Below are positions 1-5,633 of a stretch of DNA of 7,808 nucleotides, in pieces. Position numbers and translations under genes: made by a program. Under the pieces are notes generated by a model. It was not told the origin of the DNA, searched no databases, and saw only the letters and a list, made by a program, of their open reading frames with translations. Origin of the DNA: CAISIP01 sp038247175 (GTDB taxonomy: Bacteria > Pseudomonadota > Gammaproteobacteria > Burkholderiales > Burkholderiaceae_C); the NCBI GenBank assembly GCA_038247175.1, contig JBBRVD010000174.1, positions 1 through 7,808 of the forward strand, written 5' to 3'. Position 1 is the first letter of the stretch; every line of letters begins with the position of its first letter.

Positions 1-499
1 GGTAGCTCAGGCCTTCGGCGTTGGTATGGGACTTGGCATCCCACTCGAAGGGCTGGCGCCCGGCGCCCAGCGCGCCGAGGTTGAAACTCTCGATGACCTG
101 GTTGCCGGCCGAAAGTATGTCGACCATGACCTTGTCGGCGGGCAGGTCCAGATCCACCGCGCCAGCGGCCTTGCCGTCGTGGATGGCCAGGCGGTTGCCC
201 TCGATCATCACATCGCGCCCGACCAGTGAACTGGCCTGCAGCGCCTGCATCGATGCGAGCTGGCTGGCCAGTCCCTGCAGCGACTTGTTCACCTGTTCGA
301 CGCTCGACACGGTGGAAATCTGCGCCATCTGCGACGTCATCTGGGCGTTGTCGAGCGGATTCATCGGATCCTGGTTGGCCAGTTGGGCCACCAGCAGCTT
401 GAGGAACCGGTCTTGCGAGACGTCCGGATTCGTCTTGCCGGCCGCGCTGTTCACGGTTGCGGTGTTGCTGGTGCTGTTGACGGCGGTAGTGCTGGTCAT
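1..499 (-). CDS. flgD: FlgD, flagellar hook-capping (scaffold) protein, partial
   Basis: FlgD caps the growing hook and lets FlgE subunits polymerise; it is discarded when the hook is complete. The frame is open from the ATG at 499 to the window edge, giving 166 visible residues and no stop, so the C-terminus is missing. After a Ser/Thr/Asn-rich start (residues 1-25), residues 31-75 carry the hallmark FlgD core: RFLKLLVAQLANQDPMNPLD followed by NAQMTSQMAQISTV and VEQVN. A second family-typical stretch, SLVGRDVMIEGN, is at residues 91-102. The visible C-terminal part has FEWDA (151-155), where many homologues have WDG, and matches the start of the beta-rich FlgD fold. The gene starts 27 bases after the flgC stop, so it is the third gene of a flgBCD operon. 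No strong Shine-Dalgarno sequence is seen before the ATG. Identification is secure; the missing C-terminal end cannot be judged. Confidence 0.95.
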   Translation of the reverse strand, partial: MTSTTAVNSTSNTATVNSAAGKTNPDVSQDRFLKLLVAQLANQDPMNPLDNAQMTSQMAQISTVSSVEQVNKSLQGLASQLASMQALQASSLVGRDVMIEGNRLAIHDGKAAGAVDLDLPADKVMVDILSAGNQVIESFNLGALGAGRQPFEWDAKSHTNAEGLSY

Positions 500-526
500 G
501 GTTTTCTGCCTGGAGGAGGGATACGC

Positions 527-931
527 TTACTGGCCCATCTGCAGCGTCTTGAGCAGCAGTGATTTCGCGGTATTCATGACTTCGATATTGTTCTGGTAGG
601 CGCGCGAGGCCGAGATCATGTTGACCATCTCCTCGACCGTGTTGACGTTGGACTGGTTCACGTAACCCTGGGCGTCGGCCAGCGGATGGGTCGGGTTGTG
701 CACCTTGCGCATCGGCTCGTCGCTTTCGATCACCTGGCGTACCTTGACGCCCGCGGACGCGTCGGACCCCATCGGCACCGTCTCGAAAACAACCTGGCGC
801 GCCTTGTAGGCCTGGCCGTCCGGGCCGGCCACCGCATCGGCGTTGGCCATGTTGCTGGCAACCACATTGAGCCGCTGCGACTGTGCGCTGACCGCGCTGC
901 CGCTGACGCCGAAGATGGAAAACATGGACAT
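527..931 (-). CDS. flgC: FlgC, proximal rod protein of the flagellar basal body
   Basis: FlgC is one of the proximal rod subunits (with FlgB and FlgF) that cross the periplasm and join the MS-ring to the distal rod. The 134-residue length is the usual size for FlgC. The N-terminal rod/hook motif is present (residues 3-33: FSIFGVSGSAVSAQSQRLNV, then ASNMANAD). The FlgC-type central signature HNPTHPLADAQGYV is at residues 78-91, followed by the amphipathic C-terminal helix (residues 99-133). There is no signal peptide, as expected for a substrate of the flagellar type III exporter. The start at 931 gives MSMFSIF; the Met at residue 3 is an alternative start, and no clear Shine-Dalgarno decides between them. 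The gene lies 40 bases after flgB and 27 bases before flgD, on the same strand, so the three are probably cotranscribed. Confidence 0.97.
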   Translation of the reverse strand: MSMFSIFGVSGSAVSAQSQRLNVVASNMANADAVAGPDGQAYKARQVVFETVPMGSDASAGVKVRQVIESDEPMRKVHNPTHPLADAQGYVNQSNVNTVEEMVNMISASRAYQNNIEVMNTAKSLLLKTLQMGQ

Positions 932-971
932 GGGAGGCTTTCTGGGGACGTTGGATCGGTCTGGCGCGGCT

Positions 972-1403
972 TCACTGGCCCTGGATGGCGGTCAAGATCG
1001 TCCTGGAATAGCCGTTGATGAACCGCAGCGTGGACTCGTAGCGCACCGCGTTGTCGACAAAATTGGCCCGCTCGCGGTCCATATCGACCGAGTTGTTGTC
1101 CATCGCAGGCTGGGTCTGCACGGTGTAGCCCGCCTGGGCCGGTGTTGCGCGGATGGAGCCATCGGCCCCGGGCAGCGCGAAATGGGCGGGATGCGCCCGC
1201 GTCGTACCGGCCGTACTGGCGGCCATCCGCGGTTGTTGGCCGCCGGTGGCATCGGCCATGGCTTGCTTGAAGTCGATGTCGCGCGCCACGTACCCAGGCG
1301 TGTCGGCATTGGCAATGTTGCTGGCGATCAGGCGCTGGCGCTCCGAGCGCAGGCCCAGCGCGGTGGCGTGGAAATCCAGTCCGGCGGTCAACTGGGCAAA
1401 CAT
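972..1403 (-). CDS. flgB: FlgB, proximal rod protein of the flagellar basal body
   Basis: FlgB is a proximal rod subunit exported without a cleaved signal. The chosen start at 1403 gives 143 residues, close to the usual length of about 137. It is preceded by a strong AAGGAG (1411-1416) with a 7-base spacer. The frame stays open to an ATG at 1457, but the extra 18 residues are unlike FlgB and that start has no such ribosome site. Residues 24-45 hold the rod-protein motif RLIASNIANADTPGYVARDI. The C-terminal half has DNNSVDMDRERANFVDNAVR (residues 102-121), the FlgB-type DGNxVDxDxE motif, followed by the C-terminal helix. It is the first gene of the leftward flgBCD set and faces flgA across a 183-base regulatory gap, as in enteric bacteria. 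Confidence 0.97.
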   Translation of the reverse strand: MFAQLTAGLDFHATALGLRSERQRLIASNIANADTPGYVARDIDFKQAMADATGGQQPRMAASTAGTTRAHPAHFALPGADGSIRATPAQAGYTVQTQPAMDNNSVDMDRERANFVDNAVRYESTLRFINGYSRTILTAIQGQ

Positions 1404-1468
1404 GGGACGGCTCCTTCCGAGGCTTTGGGAATACGCATACCACCAGGGCGGAACCATGGCGTGAAACG

Positions 1469-1497
1469 ATTATGGAAAAGCTTGAGGCTGGCGATGG
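1469..1497 (-). promoter_or_regulatory. Possible sigma-70-type promoter for flgBCD
   Basis: On the minus strand CATAAT (1474-1469) is a good -10 hexamer, one mismatch from TATAAT. Exactly 17 bases upstream is CCATCG-like sequence (about 1497-1492), a poor -35 element that overlaps the edge of the palindrome at 1493-1523. A poor -35 with a binding site abutting it is the arrangement expected of an activator-dependent class II flagellar promoter. Transcription would start near 1462, giving a leader of roughly 60 bases before flgB. This is inferred from sequence matches alone. Confidence 0.35.
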
Positions 1498-1523
1498 CCG
1501 GAATAACGGCGGTTTCCGCCATC
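1493..1523. promoter_or_regulatory. Imperfect palindrome in the flgB/flgA divergent region, candidate FlhDC-type operator
   Basis: The 31-base element begins GATGGC and ends GCCATC, centred on 1508; 10 of 15 base pairs are symmetric. As I recall it, the enteric FlhDC half-site is AATGGCAGAAATAGCG. The left half here, GATGGCCGGAATAACG, matches it at 12 of 16 positions, and the right half read on the other strand (GATGGCGGAAACCGCC) at 11 of 16. The known enteric site has a 10-12 base spacer between halves, while here the halves abut, so the match is not canonical. Its place between divergent flgB and flgA, touching the -35 region of a candidate flgB promoter, fits a shared operator. Confidence 0.4.
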
Positions 1524-1586
1524 ACTTGGCGGCTTTGCCTGCCGCAACCGGGCTTAGAGTTGCGCCATGTCGTGGAGTCTGTCGTG

Positions 1587-2354
1587 ATGCCTTTTCTGCC
1601 CCTTTCCGGTCTGTTGTCGCGTTTGCTTCGCGCGATGGGTGGTTTGCTGCTTTTCGGCACCGCTTCGATTGCCACAGCGCAGAGCGCGGGCAGCGCAATC
1701 GTGGCGGGACAAGACCAGGCGGCGCTGATCGCCGAGCAAAGCCAGGCCTGGCTGGACCAGGCGGTGGCCGCGGCGCGGCCGGCCGGTTCGGCGCCGCTGC
1801 GCATGGTGGTGCAGGTCGGCGCGCTGGACAGTCGTCTGAACCTGGCACCGTGTGGTCAGGTCGAGCCTTACCTGCCGCCGGGCGTGCGGCTGTGGGGCAA
1901 GGCCCGGATCGGCTTGCGTTGTGTCGATGGGCTTGCGCGCTGGAATGTTTTCCTGCCGGTGCAGGTGCAGGCGTTCGGACAGACCTGGGTCATGCGCTCG
2001 GACGTCGCCTCCGGCAGCCCGTTGTCGCAGGACCACGCGGTGTTGACCGAGGTAGACTGGGCACAGGAAAACGCATCCGTGCTGGCCGACCCGCAGATGT
2101 GGGTCGGGCAAACCGCGACCCGCACCTTGCGCACTGGCCAGACCTTGCGCCACGGCATGGTCAAGCCCTCCCAGGTGTTCCAGGCCGGATCCATGGTGCG
2201 TATCGTCGCCCAGGGCCCGGGATTCACCGTCACATCCGACGGGCTGGCGCTGTCGGCCGGCGTTGTCGGCGAGATCGCCCGGGTACGGATCGACAATGGC
2301 CGCATACTGTCCGGCGTGGTGCTGGACATGCGCACAGTCAAGGTCAACCTGTGA
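1587..2354 (+). CDS. flgA: FlgA, periplasmic chaperone for flagellar P-ring assembly
   Basis: FlgA binds the P-ring protein FlgI in the periplasm and helps it assemble around the rod. The chosen ATG at 1587 gives 255 residues and is preceded by GGAG (1574-1577) with a 9-base spacer. It begins with a Sec-type signal peptide: basic residues at 12 and 15, a hydrophobic run (18-29), then a likely cleavage after ATA or ATAQSA near residues 31-34. The mature part has the FlgA/SAF-type pattern: RLNLAPCG (83-90), GKARIGLRC (104-112), a central LPVQVQAFG stretch (123-131), and the C-terminal GSMVRIVAQGPGFTVTSDG (201-219) with AGVVGEIARVRI (224-235). Cys89 and Cys112 could form a disulfide in the periplasm. 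The frame is open upstream as far as 843, antisense to flgB and flgC; GTG 1584, ATG 1494 and ATG 1635 are other possible starts. It is followed by flgM after 95 bases. Confidence 0.95.
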   Translation: MPFLPLSGLLSRLLRAMGGLLLFGTASIATAQSAGSAIVAGQDQAALIAEQSQAWLDQAVAAARPAGSAPLRMVVQVGALDSRLNLAPCGQVEPYLPPGVRLWGKARIGLRCVDGLARWNVFLPVQVQAFGQTWVMRSDVASGSPLSQDHAVLTEVDWAQENASVLADPQMWVGQTATRTLRTGQTLRHGMVKPSQVFQAGSMVRIVAQGPGFTVTSDGLALSAGVVGEIARVRIDNGRILSGVVLDMRTVKVNL

Positions 2355-2380
2355 TTTGTGACACCCTGCACAAGTAGGTC

Positions 2381-2407
2381 TCAAGTTTTGCAGTCCCCGG
2401 CCGATAG
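2381..2407 (+). promoter_or_regulatory. Sigma-28 (FliA) promoter of flgM
   Basis: TCAAGTTT (2381-2388) is separated by exactly 11 bases from GCCGATAG (2400-2407). The enteric FliA consensus is TAAAGTTT-N11-GCCGATAA, so each element differs at one position and the spacing is exact. The element lies in the flgA-flgM gap, 42 bases before the flgM start, giving a leader of roughly 30-37 bases. It indicates that flgM, and probably flgN, are transcribed by FliA as late genes in addition to any readthrough from flgA. Confidence 0.85.
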
Positions 2408-2449
2408 GTAACGTAGGATGCTGTATCTGTCGCAGCTGTGGGAGTCATC

Positions 2450-2761
2450 ATGAAAATAGGCCAGCCAAACGACCCTTCCGTCGCCGTCAACCACAACAGC
2501 CAGGCGGCTGCGGTGAAGGCGAGCCCGGAGGCAGCCAATGCGGTGCGCAACGAGCGCCAGACGCCCGGCGTCGATGTGAGGGTCTCCACGCTGGCGCGCG
2601 GACTGGAAAAGGCCGGCGCGGCCGAGCCCGAGGTCGACGTCGAGAAGGTCAATGCGATGCGCCAGGCGATCGCCGACAAGACCTATGCCGTCAACCCCGA
2701 AGCCATTGCCGAAAAGCTGCTGGCCAACGCGCGTGAAATGTTGGAGCGCTCGTCGCGCTGA
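2450..2761 (+). CDS. flgM: FlgM, anti-sigma-28 factor
   Basis: FlgM binds FliA and keeps late flagellar genes off until it is exported through the completed hook-basal body. The product from ATG 2450 has 103 residues (enteric FlgM has about 97). That ATG has GGGAG (2440-2444) five bases upstream; a GTG at 2438 would add only MGVI and would overlap this ribosome site, so I reject it. The N-terminal half is polar, rich in Ala, Asn, Gln and Pro, and probably disordered, as expected for an export substrate. Family motifs follow: VRVSTLARGLEKA (residues 43-55) and VDVEKVNAMRQAIADKTYAV (62-81), then NPEAIAEKLLANARE (82-96), which forms the sigma-binding helices. It lies between flgA and flgN, the same order as the enteric flgAMN operon, directly after a sigma-28 promoter. 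Confidence 0.95.
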   Translation: MKIGQPNDPSVAVNHNSQAAAVKASPEAANAVRNERQTPGVDVRVSTLARGLEKAGAAEPEVDVEKVNAMRQAIADKTYAVNPEAIAEKLLANAREMLERSSR

Positions 2762-2811
2762 GCCTGTTCATGGCCCGCGACTGACACCGATCCGACCGTT
2801 TGACCCTCTCC

Positions 2812-3201
2812 ATGCCATTCACGGCGGCCCAATCGGAAGTCCACGCTGCGCTGGATCAGGCTGAGCATTGCGTTGCGGCGGCCAGCGTGGCCTTGCTGCA
2901 AGGCAGCCCTGAGCAGGTCCAGGCCACCACCCGGGAATTGCATGACTGCGCGCACGCGCTGGCCCTGGTGCTCAGGGGTGTCGATGGCAGTGTGGTGCTG
3001 GCTGAGTCCGCGCGCGAGCGGCTGGTCATCGTGGCGCGCGAGATCGCCATGCAGCGCGAGGCGCTGTTGCGCCGCTCGGCGGTGGTCGAGCGTTCCCTCA
3101 AGACCCTGGTGCCGCAACAAAACCGGAGCAGCACCTATTCCGATGCGCTGGGCCGATATGCCGGCCATGGCACGTCGGGCTCGATTTTCCGCAGCGTCTG
3201 A
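2812..3201 (+). CDS. flgN: FlgN, type III export chaperone for hook-filament junction proteins
   Basis: FlgN is a cytoplasmic chaperone that binds FlgK and FlgL and delivers them to the flagellar export gate. The product has 129 residues and is predicted almost wholly helical and Ala/Arg/Glu-rich, with a long helix region (residues 4-50) and a second one (65-105) having coiled-coil-like spacing. The C-terminal tail (residues about 108-129, NRSSTYSDALGRYAG then GSIFRSV) is polar and flexible. The call rests on size, helical character, tail style and position directly after flgM, as in flgAMN; sequence similarity to enteric FlgN is weak by eye. The start is uncertain: ATG 2812 is used, TTG 2800 is in frame four codons earlier, and neither has a Shine-Dalgarno. 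An in-frame TGA at 2782-2784 rules out earlier starts. It follows flgM by 50 bases and is convergent with fliA. Confidence 0.8.
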   Translation: MPFTAAQSEVHAALDQAEHCVAAASVALLQGSPEQVQATTRELHDCAHALALVLRGVDGSVVLAESARERLVIVAREIAMQREALLRRSAVVERSLKTLVPQQNRSSTYSDALGRYAGHGTSGSIFRSV

Positions 3202-3274
3202 ATCCTTTTGCTGCGGTGATCCAGCCTGGGTGGCCGCGCGATCATGCCAACAGGCGTAGCCACCGGGCAGCCAT

Positions 3275-3303
3275 GACCCTCAAAACGGGCCGTTTGCAGG
3301 GTC
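3275..3303. terminator. Hairpin between convergent flgN and fliA, possible bidirectional terminator
   Basis: GACCCT (3275-3280) pairs with AGGGTC (3298-3303), and inside it AAACG (3283-3287) pairs with CGTTT (3291-3295) around a GGC loop, with a 2x2 mismatch between the stems. The outer arm reaches into the fliA stop codon (3302-3304). There is no T-run on either strand after the hairpin, so it is not a textbook Rho-independent terminator. It could limit readthrough between the two converging transcripts or protect their 3' ends. Confidence 0.45.
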
Positions 3304-4021
3304 AGTGCCCCCGCATCTTGGCCCGCAACCGGGCGATGGACTGGCTATGCAGCTGGCAGATGCGCGACTCGGTCACGCCCAGCACCGCCGCGATTTCCTT
3401 CAGGTTCATGTCCTGCTCGTAATACATGCTCATCACGAATTGCTCGCGTTCGGGCAGGTTCTTGATGGCCTCCACCAGCGCAACGCGCAACCGCTGGTCG
3501 CCCAGAGCGGCCATCGGGTCGGCAGCATCGTCTGCCACGTCATGGTGATCGAGGAAACCGTCGTCGCCTTCGGAGCCACGCGACATGTCTTCGAGGTACA
3601 CCAGCTGCGTGCCGCGCACCTTGCCCAGCAGTGTCTGGTACTCGGCCAGGCCCATGCCCAGTTCCTGGGCGATCTCGGACTCGATCGGACTGCGGCCCAG
3701 CCGGTGTTCCAGCCGGCGCAGCGCCTGCTCGATGTCTTTCTGGCTTTTGCGCGAGCCACGCGACATCCAGTCGTTCTCGCGCAGCTCGTCGAGCATGGCT
3801 CCGCGGATGCGCTGGGTGGCGAAGGTCTCGAACTGCACGCCCTGGGTCGCCTCGTAACGTGTCAAGGCCTCCGACAACCCGATCAGGCCGACCTGGATCA
3901 GGTCATCGACCTGCACGCTGGCCGGCAGTTTGGCCATCATGTGGTGCGCAAGCCTGCGCACCAATGGCTGGTACTGTCGGATCAGCGCGTTGCGGTCGAG
4001 CTGGCCCTTGGCGGTGTACAT
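3302..4021 (-). CDS. fliA: FliA, flagellar sigma-28 factor
   Basis: FliA directs RNA polymerase to late flagellar and chemotaxis promoters and is held inactive by FlgM. The product has 239 residues, the same as E. coli FliA. Region 2 spans about residues 15-85, with YQPLVRRLAHHMMAKLPASV, VDDLIQVGLIGLSEALTRYE and the -10-recognition stretch FETFATQRIRGAMLDELREN. RSRGS-like linker sequence (MSRGSRKSQKDI, 86-97) leads to region 3 (98-140). Region 4 (about 180-237) has NLPEREQFVMSMYYEQDMNL and the helix-turn-helix LKEIAAVLGVTESRICQLHSQ. The start at 4021 has GGGAGAG (4028-4034) with a 6-base spacer; an in-frame start at 4195 would add 58 Arg-rich residues unlike FliA and is rejected. It follows flhF by 124 bases, and I see no sigma-28 or convincing sigma-70 promoter in that gap, so it is probably read from the upstream flh operon. 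Confidence 0.98.
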   Translation of the reverse strand: MYTAKGQLDRNALIRQYQPLVRRLAHHMMAKLPASVQVDDLIQVGLIGLSEALTRYEATQGVQFETFATQRIRGAMLDELRENDWMSRGSRKSQKDIEQALRRLEHRLGRSPIESEIAQELGMGLAEYQTLLGKVRGTQLVYLEDMSRGSEGDDGFLDHHDVADDAADPMAALGDQRLRVALVEAIKNLPEREQFVMSMYYEQDMNLKEIAAVLGVTESRICQLHSQSIARLRAKMRGH

Positions 4022-4145
4022 CAATAACTCTCCCGTGGGGACCGGCGTCGCCGATCTTGCTCTGGGTGGGGCTTCATGGTAGCGCAAGTCGAATCCGTCC
4101 GGTCTGTGTTGCTGGGCTCTGCGGGTGGGGCAATCGTGGCCTGAT
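4022..4145. other. flhF-fliA intergenic spacer with no flhG
   Basis: This 124-base stretch lies where many betaproteobacteria carry flhG (fleN), a MinD-like ATPase gene of roughly 800-900 bases. Reading all frames I see no P-loop or other MinD-type motif, and the only recognised element is the fliA ribosome site. I found no convincing promoter, hairpin or repeat. Confidence 0.6.
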
Positions 4146-5633
4146 TCAATGCGGTGCCTGGTGTGCCTGGTGCGCCGTTGGAGCGCCTTGCGCATCCGCG
4201 GCCATGAACAGGAATCCGAGGTCGGTGCTCCTGGGGTCGAAGGCCGACTTGCTGGTCACACGCATCGAATCACGCACCAGTTCCGCCGCGTCCGCTGGCT
4301 GCCAGTCGTGCGGCACCTTCTGGCCGTTGGTGACGCCGCGCAGCAGCAGCTGGTGGCGGATCGCCACATCAAGCGCCGGTCCCAGCTTGACAGCCTCGTC
4401 GATCTTGGACAACACGGTCGGTTGCGCCTCGATCGACTTGAATGCGGCCACCACGTCATCAAGCGTATCGCCATGGGCACCTGCATTGAGCACGAGCAGG
4501 CGTTGGACGCCGGGCAGGTTGAGCACGTCGAGCGCGTCGTTCTTGTGCGGATCACGCGGCGCCAGGCCGGTGGTATCGATCAACACCATCTTCTTGGCCG
4601 CGAACAGGCCGAGCAGGTCCTGCAGCGCGGCGCGATCATGCGCCAGGTGGGCCACCAGGCCCAGGCCGCGCGCATGTTCCCGCAACTGTGCGTGGGCACC
4701 GACCCGCTGGGTGTCGAGCGTGATCAAGCCAACGCTGGCCGCTCCGTGCACTTCAGCGCACAGGCCGGCAAGCTTGGCAGCGGTGGTCGTCTTGCCGACA
4801 CCGGTGGCGCCCACCAACGCGTAGATGCCACCCTCCTGATAGATCGGCAACGCCTGCTGGTCGGTGGGGATGTTGCGCCGGATCGCCTCCAGCATCCACT
4901 GCATGGCCTCGTGCGCCGCCAGCGTCTCTGGCATGCGTTCGAGGATCGCGCGCGACAAGGCGGGGGAGTAGCCGGCGCGCAGCAGCTTGAGCATCAGGTT
5001 GGCCTGGATCGGGTTCTGGCGCGCCTGTCCGAGCCACGCGAAGGTGTTGAAGCGCTCCTCGATCAGGTCGCGCATGGACTGCAGTTCGTCGGTGATGCTG
5101 CGCGCACCGATGGCCGGGCCCAACGCCGAAGGTGCCGCTGGCGGGGTTACCTTGGCTGCGGCTGGCGCCAGCGGGACGCTGATCTGTACCCTTGGCCGCT
5201 GCGCCGCTGCACCGGCCGGCGCGCGCAGCCCGACCTCCTCCATCGCCACCGGCGTCTCGGTCTGGCGCCGGCGCAGCATGCGTTCACGCACATAGTCCTG
5301 GAACGACAGGGTACTCATCGCCAACTGCTGCGTGTCCTGCTGCACCTGCTGGTGCGAGGCCGGCAGTGCGCGCGCGGGCGCGACCTTTTCGGTCACCATC
5401 GGCGCAGCGGCTCGTTCCGGCGCGCTGGGTTGAGGGCGCGTGGGGCGCGTGGGGAGGGTGGGGTGAGTGGGGCGCGTGTCGAGCGCTCCGACGCTGTCCT
5501 CGGTGGTTGCCATGACCTCGACACCGACGCCGGTCTGGCGGTTGGACAGGATCAGCGTGCCTTCGCCAAACGCCATGCGGGCCTTGGCCAGCGCCTCGCG
5601 CGAGGTCGCCCCGGTGAATCGTTGGATGTTCAT
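4146..5633 (-). CDS. flhF: FlhF, SRP-type GTPase for flagellar placement and assembly
   Basis: FlhF is a GTPase of the SRP/FtsY family that acts at the cytoplasmic membrane to set flagellar position and aid early assembly. The product has 495 residues. The N-terminus, MNIQRFTGATSREALAKAR with EGTLILSNRQTG, is typical of FlhF. Residues about 45-180 form the variable B domain, rich in Pro, Ala and Gln, with a Thr-x-Pro repeat at 52-66. The N domain is about 180-262. The GTPase domain has the P-loop GATGVGKTT (275-283), DTQRVGA (307-313), DTTGLAPRD (353-361) and SKIDEA (409-414), then TNGQKVPHDW (435-444). Several homologues have DTYR, DTAG and TKLDE at these places. The tail ends in a His/Ala/Gln-rich AHQAHQAPH. 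The start overlaps the flhA stop by 4 bases (ATGA); GAGAGGTG (5641-5648) sits 7 bases upstream inside flhA. Confidence 0.96.
   Translation of the reverse strand: MNIQRFTGATSREALAKARMAFGEGTLILSNRQTGVGVEVMATTEDSVGALDTRPTHPTLPTRPTRPQPSAPERAAAPMVTEKVAPARALPASHQQVQQDTQQLAMSTLSFQDYVRERMLRRRQTETPVAMEEVGLRAPAGAAAQRPRVQISVPLAPAAAKVTPPAAPSALGPAIGARSITDELQSMRDLIEERFNTFAWLGQARQNPIQANLMLKLLRAGYSPALSRAILERMPETLAAHEAMQWMLEAIRRNIPTDQQALPIYQEGGIYALVGATGVGKTTTAAKLAGLCAEVHGAASVGLITLDTQRVGAHAQLREHARGLGLVAHLAHDRAALQDLLGLFAAKKMVLIDTTGLAPRDPHKNDALDVLNLPGVQRLLVLNAGAHGDTLDDVVAAFKSIEAQPTVLSKIDEAVKLGPALDVAIRHQLLLRGVTNGQKVPHDWQPADAAELVRDSMRVTSKSAFDPRSTDLGFLFMAADAQGAPTAHQAHQAPH
4155..4172. repeat. Two tandem 9-base units at the 3' end of flhF
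   Basis: TGCCTGGTG occurs twice in a row (4155-4163 and 4164-4172). On the coding strand it gives the repeated tripeptide of the AHQAHQAPH tail of FlhF. The unit length is a multiple of three, so copy number could change without breaking the frame. Confidence 0.7.
5433..5477. repeat. Five tandem degenerate 9-base units inside flhF (Thr-x-Pro repeat)
   Basis: The plus strand reads five consecutive units of the form GGGGnGnGT (first unit AGGGCGCGT), at 5433-5441, 5442-5450, 5451-5459, 5460-5468 and 5469-5477. On the flhF coding strand they give TRP, THP, TLP, TRP, TRP (residues 53-67). Units two and five are identical. The array lies in the variable, proline-rich B domain of FlhF and keeps the frame. 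Confidence 0.85.

Noticed and set aside
21..599. 192-codon plus-strand frame opposite flgD and flgC
   Set aside because: It lies entirely over the clearly conserved flgD and flgC frames and has no recognisable motif.
1526..1539. Sigma-54-like TTGGC...TTGC in the flgB/flgA gap
   Set aside because: GG and GC are separated by 7 bases, not the required 10, so it cannot be a -24/-12 promoter.
843..1586. Long open frame antisense to flgB and flgC, joined in frame with flgA
   Set aside because: The translated upstream part shows no family features and mirrors codon bias of flgB/flgC; FlgA has a signal peptide starting at 1587.
3154..3161. GCCGATAT inside flgN, resembling a sigma-28 -10 element
   Set aside because: No TAAA-like -35 element lies 11 bases upstream, and it falls within coding sequence.
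4022..4195. Extended N-terminus for fliA starting at 4195
   Set aside because: The extra 58 residues are Arg/His-rich and unlike FliA; the start at 4021 has a strong ribosome site and gives the standard 239 residues.
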